From: Siphonodentalium dalli | Taxonomy: Eukaryota > Mollusca > Scaphopoda > Gadilida > Siphonodentaliidae | Assembly (NCBI GenBank): GCA_032622095.1 | Contig: CP136067.1 | Coordinates: 46,047,549 to 46,111,548 of the forward strand | DNA: 64,000 nucleotides | Reading direction: 5' to 3' | Part shown: piece by piece, positions 10,891 through 22,339 of the stretch | How positions within the stretch are numbered: the first letter of the stretch is position 1 | Layout of the letters: every line of letters begins with the position of its first letter | Translations under genes and position numbers: made by a program | Notes under the pieces: model-generated | Database searches by the model: none | What the model was told of the DNA's origin: nothing | What the model saw: the letters and a program-made list of their open reading frames with translations, nothing else

Positions 10891-11260
10891 CGGTTAGCCA
10901 TGCTTTGTCATGGGATACGTTACGTCACACGGTTAGCCATGCTTTGTCATGGGATACGTGACGTCACACGGTTATCCATGCTTTGTCATGCGATACGTGA
11001 CGTCACACGGTTAGCCATGCTTTGTCATGGGAGACGTGACGTCACACGGTTAGTCATGCTTTGTCATGGGATACGTGACGTCACATGGTTAGCCATGCTT
11101 TGTCATGGGAGACGTGACGTCACACGGTTATCTATGATTTGTCATGGGAGACGTGGCGTCACACGGTTATCCAAGCTTTGTCATGGGAGACGTGACGTCA
11201 CACGGTTATCCATGCTTTGTCATGGGAGACATGACGTCACACGGTTATCCATGCTTTGTC
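10891..11260 (+). repeat. 39-bp minisatellite carrying TGACGTCA palindromes
   Basis: Nine full units and one partial unit of 39 bp run through this segment, each with 'ggttagccatgctttgtcat' or a close variant and ending in GTGACGTCAC. Seven units hold an exact TGACGTCA, the consensus cAMP-response element; the first has TTACGTCA and the seventh TGGCGTCA. Because 39 is divisible by three the array stays open for 151 codons as a 13-residue repeat, which is better explained as a consequence of the period than as a protein. Confidence 0.9.
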
Positions 11261-11644
11261 GAGTTCAATAACCCTACTCGCCGTCGCTATTTTTGCGAAA
11301 CGAATTATAGTGTGCAAGTAATGTGACATTTATTTGATGCATATGCTTGAAAACTATAAAAAAAATTACTTGATGACGATATAGTTTGGTTTCACATTCC
11401 GGCTAATCTGCCATCCTTAACATTATACTTCGTACAAAACAGACTTTCAGATAATGGAAATCTGGTTACCTTATTCTAGGAAGCAGAGACTATAGAAGCC
11501 AACAACAACATTTGAGTACAGTGCCGCTTTAAGAGTAACTGCTATATAACAGTGAGTTTGCGAAACCTTTCTATTGACGGTTTTAATGTATCCGTGTACG
11601 AAAATGCCTGGCGATAGAGCGAATCGGGGAAACTTTCAGAAACC
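11261..11644. other. No recognised feature
   Basis: AT-rich low-copy sequence between the 39-bp array and the partial hairpin module. No motif, repeat or supported reading frame was found. Confidence 0.3.
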
Positions 11645-11880
11645 CATTGATGGTTATAGTTATGCCCTGTGCCAATGCATTCTCTTATATATGCGAGTCG
11701 ACCATAGGTCGCCTCGCATATATAAGAGAATGCTTTGGCCTAAAAAACACGTTTTACCATTTTTTCTTACATTCTTTAACAATTTTATAATTTTTAATGT
11801 GTTAAGCCAATGCATTCTCTTATATATGCGAGGCGACCTATGGTCGACTCGCATATATAAGAGAATGCATTGGCACAGGG
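11645..11880. mobile_element. Double-hairpin module without the family A ends
   Basis: The segment begins at about 'ttgatggttatagttatg', which is the inner end of the family A unique arm, and stops exactly at GGCACAGGG. Both palindromes and a shortened spacer are present. The family A left arm, both TIRs and the TTAA duplications are missing. This is either a doubly truncated family A copy or evidence that the module bounded by CCCTGTGCC and GGCACAGGG can occur alone. Confidence 0.75.
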
Positions 11881-12935
11881 AGGAGGAAATAGCCGCAAGG
11901 CATCAGTTGTTACCGGAATATTTATGCTGAATTCATGCAGTGTCTGCTGTTAGATGTTCTCGGTCAATCTCTACCAGAGCGCACCAGTCTTACTTCCTTA
12001 CTGACTCTGTCACCGGCTGGGTACTAGTCTGCCGTTTCTATATTTAGCGCGGGGTTTTCCAAACAAAATGGCGAAAACCGATCGCCCTAAAGTCAAATTT
12101 CCTATGTGATTTGAGAACAATTCCCGCACTAAAAACTTAATGACAGAATGGAGGATCAGGGCGGTAGTTTTTTTGACGATTTTCGCAAGCAACTCGTCAA
12201 AATTGGAGCAATTTAGAACTCTTGTGTCTGACTTCCCATGCGTCTTGTCGGGGCATTGTCGTCCATGTGCGTTTAGACTTGTGTGGTGATAAAATAATCG
12301 GAGAACCAAATCACACCGTTTCGAAAAATAGTTCTTTGGTTCTGGTGGGATAAACATAAGGTACGAAAGCACATAAATTATGTTCGATATTTTGTGTGCA
12401 TGCTTAACAAGGGCAGAATTTTGCTCAGCTCGCTATAGTATATATTTTAATATCGCGGAAGTCTACCAAATGTGGGTAAAATGTCGCCGATAGCAGCGGT
12501 CTTACCGAGTCAACAAGGGAGGTAAACCCTGCATGGAGTCTGGTTCTCGGTGTAAATTAGAGCAAGTATAGAGAATTTCTATATTGTAGCTACAACCGTA
12601 AAGTGCATGCTCCAGATTGCATGATTTAAGTGACTTTGGTGAGCGATTTTGCTTTGCGTCGCTTTCAGTCATGGAATTTCTCCCGGGTTCAATGTTTATT
12701 GAGATATCGGTTCACAAAATTGAGACCACCCCCTACTGTGTACTGGTGGAATAAGATCTCAACGTGCGTAGCTAGAGTAGTGATTCGTGGCATGATCTTT
12801 ATGTGCATAAACGTATTTACTTCGCGACTAGCGTCATGAATTGCAACGGGTATACAGACGTTATTAAAGTTGACATCTCTATATATGGATCATAATTGCA
12901 TTTACGCTATCGATCCCATGGAGACTCTCTGATTC
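11881..12935. other. No recognised feature
   Basis: A 120-codon minus-strand frame occupies 12010-12372 but has no recognised motif. There are short purine-rich and T-rich tracts only. Confidence 0.3.
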
Positions 12936-12937
12936 GA

Positions 12938-13015
12938 TAGACTAAACTTTCTATACCAAAGCATCATTAAAAAGCAGTTACCCAATAGGAAATGTGCACT
13001 CCATTGTTTGACGAT
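12938..13015 (+). mobile_element. Family C MITE left-end fragment
   Basis: The segment reads ACTTTCTATACC then 'aaagcatcatta' and 'agttacccaataggaaatg', matching the left end of the copy at 44002. The remainder of the element is absent, and the TTAA has decayed to CTAA. Confidence 0.55.
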
Positions 13016-15423
13016 TAGGATGGCTGCCATATCGCTTACGTAAGTTTAACCGACAATATGAGACCTTGACCGACATTTAAATATACTTAACAAACGTAGG
13101 CGGGATTAGTTACGACCAATAAGGCAATAATTGCTTGGATCAATTACTAATAAGCGACAGTCATTCATAATGAGAAACGGTATTTTATTTTGTGAGCGAA
13201 GCTGTATTTGGCCAGAAACATAATCATGTTTTTCACATAGCACCGCCGCGTATCAAATATTATTTTTTTTAAATGTGAACACCTGTGAACACTAGTATTT
13301 TTATTCATGAACGACTTCAAATATATGTTTCAGTTACATGTCTATTTATTTTACTTGTTATTATTCGGAATGTGGATTAAAATACTTCATAATCATTCAC
13401 TTTCACTTGTTTATTTATTTATTTTCTGCATAACGCAGCATAACGTACTTTAATTTTATACTATACAGGAAACAAATAACAACGCGCGATCATGCGCTAT
13501 ATATAGAACAAGCACAGTTTTTTTTGTTTCCTTCTGAGGCAATAATTCCACACCAGTAAGTTTTTTTCTGAGTCATGCAGTCAGTATATAAGTAATACAT
13601 GTATTTGTCGACCTATATGTAGGACCTCGTAAGGGAACCGACGCGAATGATGGCTATATAGGGCTAATTAAAAACATAATGAATGTGTCCACATTGATAT
13701 GCCTGCATGGTCTCATGTAACGTATAGGCAGTCAAAGTGTGTATATCGATGAGCAGCTGCCAGAAGTGTTCAAAGGGATATGACCCACGTAAAAACACTT
13801 ATGGCAGAAACTAAAGAGGCAAGACACCAAAAAGAAAAACTAGAGGTCATATACCCAGCAGAGACAACAACCACAATAACAACAACAGCAGCAGCAACAA
13901 CAACAACAACAACAACAACAGAAAGACCTATACGAAAAAGGCAATGAAACAGAAACAGAAATAAAAAAAAAACATGTCTAGATCATTTCCACCATCATCT
14001 TCATGTTATATCAAACTGTTCTACCCATTCATGTCCCCTCCAAAATTTCCAAAGTGAGTTGTAGGGGAGGTCACACTGCCATTCCAAATTTTCCCGCGGG
14101 TCCATTCTCAAATCCCTAATGGTTACACTGGTGTAAATGTGTTTCGGAGTGACATCTAGGAGAGAATAAAATAGACACAGGGCCCTCATTGGTCAATAGC
14201 CTTGTGTGTTTTTTTTTGCATAAAAATCATCACACCTCTTCCCTGTGATTTCCCTAGGTAAAATAGCCATTGGCACATGAATTAAACCTTTTTGTGAAGT
14301 TTGAATTTTGTGGTGTGATCTACACTATGACATTATTTCTTTAGTGCGGTTCTGACACTAGTTACGAAAAGACAAGATTTAAAGGCAAATTCCCTGCTAG
14401 ACGGACATGATTTTTTTGCATAAAAAGTTTCCGCAAATGTCAACATTTCAGATTTAAAGAAAATTTTTGACCTAGGATTTATATTGTAAACAGTATACGC
14501 TAAAAAGTTTGCACTGAGGCCTATGGAAAACATTTACACCAGTGTTACCTAATAAACCGCGTGTATAGCGATTCCAATTCCTCCGCATATAGAGGTGGCG
14601 ACGCCTAAGGCAGTGACAATATTTGCGAACCGCGCTTTCGTATGAGAGACATCGAATCATCTTCAGAACAAGAAGAGTGGCGAATTTTCTTCACTTTCAT
14701 TTGCCATCCTTTTCAATTTGAGAATTGAGTCGACGTCGCGAGGAATGTGATCGATCGACGAACAATATTCAGTGATTTATTTAGCTGCCCCAGGGCCATG
14801 AGCAGATAGTTCCACACAATAATTGGTTTTCGCGAACAAAATTCCCGATTATGTGTCAATGCTAATCGCTTTTCTGACTTCCTGAAGAGAAGGTGGTTGT
14901 GATTGTTGCAGTAAATATGTACACAGTAGATTGACTGGCTGAATGTTTGCTATCATTATGCGTCGGATAAGGATTTGTTCACAACGATTTCAGACGAAGA
15001 ACTAATTTTTGTCTGCCGTGTTCTTGGCCATCGAAAATCATCATGTGTATATCACAGCTCAGTGACGATGTGTTTTTTTGCAGATTTGCAGACATGTTCA
15101 CCCGTCGGCCTTAGTATAAACAAGTTGGCCTGAACACAACGCTTAACTTGGATCGGCCTAATTGCCAGCGTTGTAACAACATAACCGGTCGCACCTTGAG
15201 TTAATCCCCTGCCGCATATCTGCAAAGTGAGACTAACCCGGTCTACCCTATAAACCAGGCGGTTTATTTCGTATCGGCTCAAAGCACAGAGTGTCGGTAA
15301 TCTTCGCTATAAAGCGTTTACATTGTAAAATCCCATAAATTTGATAAACTACACCATGTCCATATATTTGCGACAGACGACATCTGAAAATATTCCTAAC
15401 TTTCGAGTCCAAAGTAAGATGAA
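13016..15423. other. Low-copy stretch with a CAA-type microsatellite
   Basis: A (CAA)n/(CAG)n tract lies at about 13864-13925. The rest is AT-rich with no recognised element. Short minus-strand frames (14001-14189, 14333-14660, 15052-15282) have no recognised motifs. Confidence 0.3.
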
Positions 15424-15686
15424 TTAACCCTTCCATGACTGGAGCTTCCTGAAAATTTGCGAAAATCCTGTGCCAATGCATTCTCTTATATATGCGAGTC
15501 TCCCATATAGAGCCTCGCATATATAAGAGAATACATTGGCCTAACAATATTTACCTTGACCTTGTAAACCAGTGCATTCTCTTATATATGTGAGACTCAC
15601 AATGGGAGACTCGCATATATAAAATAATGCACTGGCACAGGATCTTTAATGTTGCATTCGCGCAGCTCCCGTCAAGAAAGCGTTAA
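15424..15686. mobile_element. Family B double-hairpin MITE
   Basis: TTAA is present at 15424-15427 and 15683-15686. The left end continues CCCTTCCATGACTGGAG and the right end reads GCTCCCGTCAAGAAAGCG, a recognisable inverted pair. The first hairpin core is 'gtctcccatatagagcc' and the second is 'gagactcacaatgggagac', so the arms have diverged from each other. A short spacer with 'aatatttaccttgaccttg' separates them. Confidence 0.82.
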
Positions 15687-15702
15687 CTCTTGCGGATGAG
15701 AT

Positions 15703-16152
15703 ATGTGTTCATTCAAATGGTTCTGTGTATTTGGGCTTATCGTCGTTTCAGTAGTTATGCCAATTTACGACGTCATTTTCATGGGTGAAGGGAAATACAT
15801 CGGTGATGGTTATTTTCACCCGGAAATCACCCCACTGCACGTAGAAACAACCGACCCCGGAAAGCAACTGTCAAACTTGCCCAGATACACGAATCGCGTT
15901 AGCTTCCCTGTGTATAGAATAGCAAATCCACTAATAACTCCAACGTCGCTGGACAGCCTAGGTGGCTTAATGAGCCATGTACCTTACCAACTGAACAACC
16001 GGGCCCCGTTTATTCAGAAACTAAAGATCGTGGTTTGGGTCCATTCTAATATACAATCGATAACACCTGGCGTCAAACAGACGAATGTAATTTATCTGCA
16101 ATTGCTTTTCTGTTTGTGCATACACGAGTATTTTATGCAAATAATTGCATGA
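15703..16152 (+). repeat. Diverged dispersed repeat X with a 149-codon frame
   Basis: This region shares DNA blocks with 32900-33330 and 63290-63740, for example 'ccactgcacgtagaaa', 'aagcaactgtcaaacttgc' and 'gggtccattc'. The longest frame encodes a hydrophobic N-terminus and then PLHVETTDPGKQLSNLP, with no recognised domain. The frame is not conserved among the copies, so a repeat-derived frame is more likely than a gene. Confidence 0.5.
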
Positions 16153-16159
16153 GTGCAGC

Positions 16160-17480
16160 TGGTATATGCACACAGTGGATTTGGGACTTCGGGCTTGTTG
16201 GGAAACTGCTGCAGACAGCTGGAAGGATGGTTAGCCGAAACAAATGACAATTATACGTTGACGAACAACTTTTCCGGCATAGGTCTAATTAAAATTTAGA
16301 GTGTTAAACAAGCCATGCATTCTATAAGTATAGTCTGAAAGCAGACTTAAGCATTTCAACAATCTTCTCATTGTCGCCGCTATAAATAGCTTTGACTGGC
16401 AATACCCACGGTATGACGTCACCGCAGACATCAGCATTAAAAATAGTTTTAAATTTGACAGATATATGTTTTCGGTTTCTTTTTCGCGAATAACAAATAC
16501 GGCGCTAACTGCTGACAGTCTTGGAAATACTTGCAATAAATTCTCCTTGCTAGGTACGGTATTATTCGTCAATTCAGACCAATATTTTAGTGTTTTTAAT
16601 AAGTGATATTTAAATTTGTAAACGGTGCGTGAAATTATAATAAATATTACGCTATTTTTAACTATGTGGCGAGATTTACTAGAATTAAGGTCACTGTATA
16701 GGAATTCCGACAATCTTCTGCTTGGCTTTATCGCTTTACATTGGAATGTTGTGATTGACTGTATGACAGCGACGCAATGCTTCTTGGACGTAATGGGATT
16801 ACCGGTATTTGTTTTAGACTATAGCACGCGTAGCTCGTTCTATTATCTCAATTTTAATTAGAATGTTCCGTTATTTTGATTATGTTGGTCATGTTATCCA
16901 AACCATTTGTAAATCACTGATACACATTTGGCCAGATTCACTATCTCCAATTTAAACCCTATGGTTTATTGTCGAAATTTAAATGGTCGATACTGAAATT
17001 CTGCTACACTAACAACCGCTTGTATTAGAGGCTAATGTCTTAATAATCGCGAATTAATTAATTTGCCCTGCGTGGTGATCTTAGTAATAAAATTTAGACT
17101 CATTTAGTGGACTTACTCAAGACATGGTTTGTGATACAGTTCACATATGCTAATCGGAATTTCACATTGATTTATACTATATACGAAATGCTTGCAGCCA
17201 ATTGTTTCACATTCGGATTTCCACAATATTATAACAACGTTATTGGCGTCTAAAATGATTTCACCAGCTTATTTTCTTCGGAGGTATGGAAAGCGAATTT
17301 GTGGTATGGAAATCAAAAGTACTACTTCCACATGGTCATAATGATATATGATTAGTAAACCAGGTTTTGTTTAAACAATATATATTTCTACCCCCAAAGA
17401 ACATCTGTTGAGCACACAGTAAACTTGCCCGGAACACATGCACATATCTATAAGCCATATATAGTTCCGTGTTTCGAAAC
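16160..17480. other. No recognised feature; a 142-codon minus frame of unknown value
   Basis: The minus-strand frame 16285-16713 is one of the longest in the window, but it is AT-rich, overlaps another frame on the other strand and resembles no family I know. No repeat copies were seen. Confidence 0.25.
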
Positions 17481-17484
17481 TTAC

Positions 17485-17548
17485 GGATTGAACTTGGGTG
17501 GTGTCCTGGCAGCATTTCTTTGGATATTTGCGCAGCAGATTTGATGAC
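17485..17548 (-). CDS. Candidate internal exon, 64 nt
   Basis: On the minus strand a pyrimidine-rich tract (TTTTCTTTTTCCATTTTTTC followed by AG) precedes a 64-nt segment that ends at a strong donor, CC|GTAAGT. The segment is richer in GC than its surroundings and is open in all three frames. In frame 0 it reads VIKSAAQISKEMLPGHHPSS; in frame 1 it reads SSNLLRKYPKKCCQDTTQVQ. Frame 0 is compatible with the phase of the candidate first exon at 47514-47597. I do not recognise the protein. A chance match is possible because the exon is short. Confidence 0.4.
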
Positions 17549-17681
17549 CTGAAAAAATGGAAAAAGAAAAGCGCGGTTAGTACATCTTGTTCATTTCTAT
17601 TTGATGTAGTGGAACGTGACCGTTTGTTGACATCAACATCAACATAACCTCATTGATTCAAAACGGCCATATTATAAAGTT

Positions 17682-17843
17682 ATTATACAATGTTGTGTAC
17701 AGTATGTGTTTTTCTTGTACGAGTCCAGGTTGTGGTGAAAAGTCATATTGGACGAGACACGCCAGTCTCGATTCCAATATGACTTTTCACCACAACCTGG
17801 ACGAGTACAAGAAAAACTCATACTGTACACAACATTGTATAAT
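17682..17843. repeat. Foldback with about 70-bp arms
   Basis: The left arm runs from TTATACAATGTTGTGTACAG to 'gtcatattgga', and the right arm is its near-perfect reverse complement ending 'aacattgtataatg'. The loop is the short 'cgagacacgccagtctcg' region, which can itself pair. The arm-core phrase 'ccaatatgactttt' recurs at 18110-18180. Confidence 0.82.
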
Positions 17844-18109
17844 GACATTTTTATTATCCATCTGTATGTTTATCCAAATTTTGGAAATAAAACTTTTGTG
17901 GTTATTTTTGGTATTTGTCGGCACTTAATTCTCTATTAAAGCCTGTACCGTATATTGATCATCAGAAAGCATGATTTGGAAAAGTAAACACGGAAGTGAG
18001 AAAAAACTCAATGCGGAAGTGAAACGTCTGCTAAAATACATCAATGTTGCGCGCGCATCACAATTTCACCGATTCATTTCGCAATAGAGTTAATTCGTGA
18101 CGTCACGGA

Positions 18110-18182
18110 GTCCAATATGAAAAGTCATATTGTACAGTCGGGAGTCCAATATGACTTTCGGGAGTCCAATATGACTTTTTCC
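18110..18182. repeat. Short repeats of the 17.7-kb foldback core
   Basis: The phrase 'gggagtccaatatgacttt' occurs twice in tandem, preceded by 'ggagtccaatatgaaaagtc' in which the two orientations are fused. These are remnants of the same foldback family. Confidence 0.6.
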
Positions 18183-18189
18183 AGGACTA

Positions 18190-21100
18190 TCACGTGGCGG
18201 CTTTTGCCCAATCGGAAATGGTGTTAGTTAAGGGATGGATAATAAATAGTTGTATGTATGTGAGATAATGATATTTATTACATGACCATACCCTTATTCC
18301 ATCAATAAACACATTCTATAAATTGTGATATTTATCTGGGACTATTTCGTTACTCGGGCAAACAACGCATAGTTACGCGAAACGTCATCGCAGGACTTAT
18401 AGAATCAGATGTTAGTTTCACTTCCCATTTGTTGATTTAAGTATGTTTTATGGAGGTTTTGGATCATGTAATAAATCGAATTTACAACTCGTCCCCTGTT
18501 TATAGCGGAAACTCGTCCTGTAAATTAGGTTTGGACCTTGCCAAAGGCTTGGTCCAAATCCAATGTATACTGGACTCGTTTAGTAAATTCCGGTATAAAC
18601 TGGGGAGATCCTCTATATACACGCGTCGGCGGAAATCAATAGGTTTCCTCAGATACATAACATTTAAAGGAATAGGCATGATTTTTAAAATGGATAATTT
18701 CAGGGTTTTCGAGATAGAAAGAAGTTTTCATACAAAAATAAGCTATACGAACTTATAAACGAGTGGATTTATTGAATCATGATGATATTTACTTTCGTGT
18801 TCAGTGATGTTCATAACTTCATATGTATTCACCTGCAGTTAAATTAAATTTATTTTTCAACTTGAAGAAAATACGGTATTCAATGGTGTTGTTTTGAAAG
18901 TCAAATTGCAATGTTAGTTTCCCAAGCCGAGAATTCAGACTAAAAGGCCGCATTATCATTGGTTTGACTTTAAATTAAATACTTTGGTATCCGATGTAAT
19001 ATCACCACACAGATTCCAACAAGGTCTAGTATATTAGTGTTTGGTACCATCGGATTTTCCGTCTTCGAATATTTAGTATCACTGTTGGAGGAGTGAGACA
19101 CCCCTACTAATCTCCAGTTCGTCATCGGTTTTAGTTTTATGCGGATTATAGGGGCGGCAACAATGTCAGTCGAGTGCAGTTGGTTCGTCGATAAGTAACT
19201 CCCATCGAATTCCGACCGCGGTGTCTTCGTTATGAGTATGCCATAATAATGCAGGGTTTGTTGGTGCAAGGAAACGATCCGAAATACCATTAGGGTGGAT
19301 ACACACATGCATGTAATCTCTGTAAATATCGTGTATTTGGAGTTTTACATGGATCATACACACCGTGTAATATGTGTCCGCTGACAACCCAATCATTGCG
19401 ACTGTGTTTGACCACAGTGAGTTAAACTCTGAACCGCTGAAGAGCCGTTGACTGGGACGGAGTCGTCAGGCCGCTTAAAATAATTATTCGCGCGATAACT
19501 GAAATGGTTGACGTTCTGTTTAAATCATTGTCAGTATTCTATTGATGTTAATACCAGTGATGGCCTCTTCCACAACGCAGGGGGCTATGACCCCCAACAT
19601 ACACGGGGAGCTATATTATCCTAGAAGCTACCGAATTCACCATTGCATATTTCCTAGACGGGGGGGGGGGGTGTGCACGCAGCACCCTGAGTCCTGACAC
19701 CCTGCTTTATAAATATCGAAGTCATGTCTGTCGTGTCTGTTTTCTACGAGTGATTAATCTAATATGCAGCAATTTATGCTATTCATATAATTATGAACAT
19801 ATTATACAGCTTTAAATTTGAATGCATGGTGTTGCTGTTTGTCTTCATTCGGCGAAAGGGTTGCCTAGCTACGAGTTCCCAACTACGTCACCTTTCATCT
19901 CTTGTGTTATACAGTTATACATGTATACACAAAATTTACAACTATGGAATATTTAAGTAAAACATTATATTGTAATTCTTGCCCAGATAATCCCGGCTGA
20001 TACATTCAATTAACTCCCTTAGTTATTGGAAGCTTTCGAGAACCAGCCCCTCCCCCAATCATGGATTATGGTAGAAAATGTTATAATTCAAGCTTGTGAC
20101 AGGTAGGAGCTTGTTCAACCTTTGGCTTGAGAGAGAGAGAGAAAAATCTCAACAAGCCGGTATCATCCTATAAAAGAATTCTGCATATTTTATTTCTGTT
20201 TTGGATGACCCTGTTTCCAAGAAATGACAGACACAAATCAAGTATACAATCGACCGGCTCTAATCCACTTTTCGAAATGAATTATAACTCGTGAAAAACA
20301 GCAACATATATCAGACAAGAATTACTCATTTCGGCATCCATGAAAGAAGACATGTTTATGACTGGCCTGAAATTTCTTGATGGCAGTTTGTTTGATAATG
20401 GCTTATAACTACTCACTGGTGAAATTGATCTCTCGCGCGCAGGTGATTAATTTTGTCAATTATTGGTGTGGCCATGTAAAATACATGTATTTTACATACA
20501 GACATTACATGCATGTGTGTATCCACCCTTAAGGTACTTTCACAAGTTGGCAAATTTACCTGGCAATTTTGTAGAGTGTTCGTCGTTTGGTGATGCAGGG
20601 TGTTAGTATATGAAAGAGAATCTAATTATAAATTGCACACGCACAACAGTTGCATGCCCAATGTGATGTGCGCAATGTTTTGAGTAATTCCACAACTGAC
20701 ATTTGATCGAAATTAGCCTCCAATTATCCGACAAGAGTCAATCGTGCAATAAATCATGACTTTTCATCGCCCCGATATTCGATTAAACAACACAAACATT
20801 ATGTCATCCCATAATGTGTCACTCAAAAATGTGCAATAAACAGTCAGAGTTTGATGAGCATTTTCCAGGCTATTTTAGTGTATACAATATTTTATTTCTC
20901 AAGTAGGCTCTTAAATACATTTATAACATATACAACAAGACATAAGAGATCAAGGGATCTGGTAGTAAGCCAAAAGGCTTATTCGTGGCTATTTCCGCGA
21001 AATAAACATTACTTCATGATTTGTTTTGGTCTCGAATAAAGATTGTCCGCTCCACAAATACCCGCGGTCATACACACCTGATCGCTGCAGGTCCGACACC

Positions 21101-21300
21101 CACTCCCCACCGCACTGCATAATTGTGCTATGTGAATGGGAGAGCACTCTTATTTGTTTTCACTACTCTTTAGATGAGATATGTATATCAGTTCGTGATG
21201 GTGCTCAGTTAAATCGCTTGGTTCCATCTACAAACTTTTGTAGTGAAATGAAATTTTGCCAGCTATGTTAACTTAGCCTAATACTAATACCACATGTTAA
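18190..21300. other. Long stretch with no recognised element
   Basis: Only a G homopolymer near 19661-19671 and a GA tract near 20131-20141 stand out. Reading frames are short and have no supporting motif. Confidence 0.3.
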
Positions 21301-21305
21301 ATACG

Positions 21306-21533
21306 CCCTGTCACTAACTCGCGGCCATATTGGATCCACCAGGTCCGGTTCCGTGGTTTCATAGATTCATCCAGCCCCGGTTCCGTGGTTTTAGTGCTAC
21401 ATGTCGAAGTTTTGGAGTAGCACTTCCATTTATGAAGCTTTTTAATTATTCAGGGCTTCCATATTTGGACAGCTAAGTAAAACCACGGAACCGCACCTGG
21501 TGGATACAATATGGCCGCGAGTTAGTGACAGGG
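21306..21533. mobile_element. MITE with about 54-bp terminal inverted repeats
   Basis: The left end CCCTGTCACTAACTCGCGG is inverted at the right as CCGCGAGTTAGTGACAGGG, with pairing through 'ccatattggatccaccagg' and 'ccggttccgtggttt'. An internal partial duplication of 'ccggttccgtggttt' lies in the left half. The centre shares 'gctacatgtcgaagttttgg' with the MITE at 6133-6350. TA lies close to both ends, but the target duplication is not exact. Confidence 0.8.
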
Positions 21534-21920
21534 TATATTGCTCTGGAATCGTCATTCTATTTATAATGATGTAACGAGAGCACAACTTGCATGGCGCGAT
21601 TTCCGCGGTGTCGTCCATGAATTATTACCCTATCAGTAGCTGATGATGAGAAAACTGGAAGTCTCTTCCTGCCCCAACGAGTTTATTGGCATGTGACCTC
21701 CCAGCGTGGGAACTGAGTGTCAACAGAAGAGGGAAGGCGATCCTATTAATTAGTTCTGATTAGCGGAAATAGCGTTTCATCCCGGAGTCACGTTCGATCG
21801 CGATTTCTGATAGCCAGGTCAGACCGTGGTGCGGCCATGAATCTGAGATAAGGAATTCAAGCGACGTATTAGTACGCTAGTGCTCATATTCCCCAGCCGA
21901 GTTTATAATAGTCCAGGTGG
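21534..21920. other. Low-copy GC-richer stretch, no recognised element
   Basis: Moderate GC content and no matches elsewhere in the window. It contains no open frame of note and could be regulatory or simply unique sequence. Confidence 0.25.
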
Positions 21921-22240
21921 TTTAAATGCGCGGATGGCCTTCACGGTTGATATGCTGTTAAAATGGTCACACCCGTTAAAACCGCCATAAACAGAAAGAA
22001 TATTAAAATATTGACATATTTTATTCTTATACCGTTCATAAATATCGTGTAAATATTATGTTATTGTCAAGTTCATACGTTCTGTTACGTAAACAAAAGC
22101 CAGGTTCTGTAACAGTTTTGGCTTGTGTTTACATAATAACGTTGACAATAACGTATATTTACGCGATATCTATGAACAATGTCTGTCTATATTTTATTAT
22201 TCTTTCTGTGTATGGCAGTTTTAAAGTTGCGTTCTGTGGC
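21921..22240. mobile_element. Foldback repeat Q, copy a
   Basis: The left arm from 'ttaaaaccgccataaacaga' through 'tattatgttattgtcaag' pairs with the right arm 'gttgacaataacgtatattt' through 'ctgtgtatggcagttttaa'. The inner parts with 'acgtaaacaaaagcc' and 'ggcttgtgtttac' pair too, so most of the element folds back. A second copy begins at 28098, directly next to a family A insertion. Confidence 0.7.
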
Positions 22241-22339
22241 GATCGGTTATCCATATCAACTCAACAAAACAATAATTGCCTTATATATGGCTGCACGACG
22301 TTACCGTGTGGTCGGCACCGGCAATTTTTCATTTAATGT

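Noticed and set aside
10891-11260. CRISPR-like array
   Set aside because: Units are contiguous with no unique spacers, and the surrounding genome is clearly animal.
10816-11271. 151-codon plus-strand reading frame
   Set aside because: It is the translation of a 39-bp minisatellite; the period is a multiple of three, so it stays open by construction, and all ten units read as the same 13 residues.
15703-16152. 149-codon frame with a hydrophobic N-terminus as a secreted-protein gene
   Set aside because: Its DNA recurs in diverged form at 32.9 and 63.3 kb without conserving the frame, so it is treated as repeat X.
16285-16713. 142-codon minus-strand reading frame
   Set aside because: AT-rich, no recognised domain, overlapped by another frame; stretches of this length are expected by chance in 64 kb.
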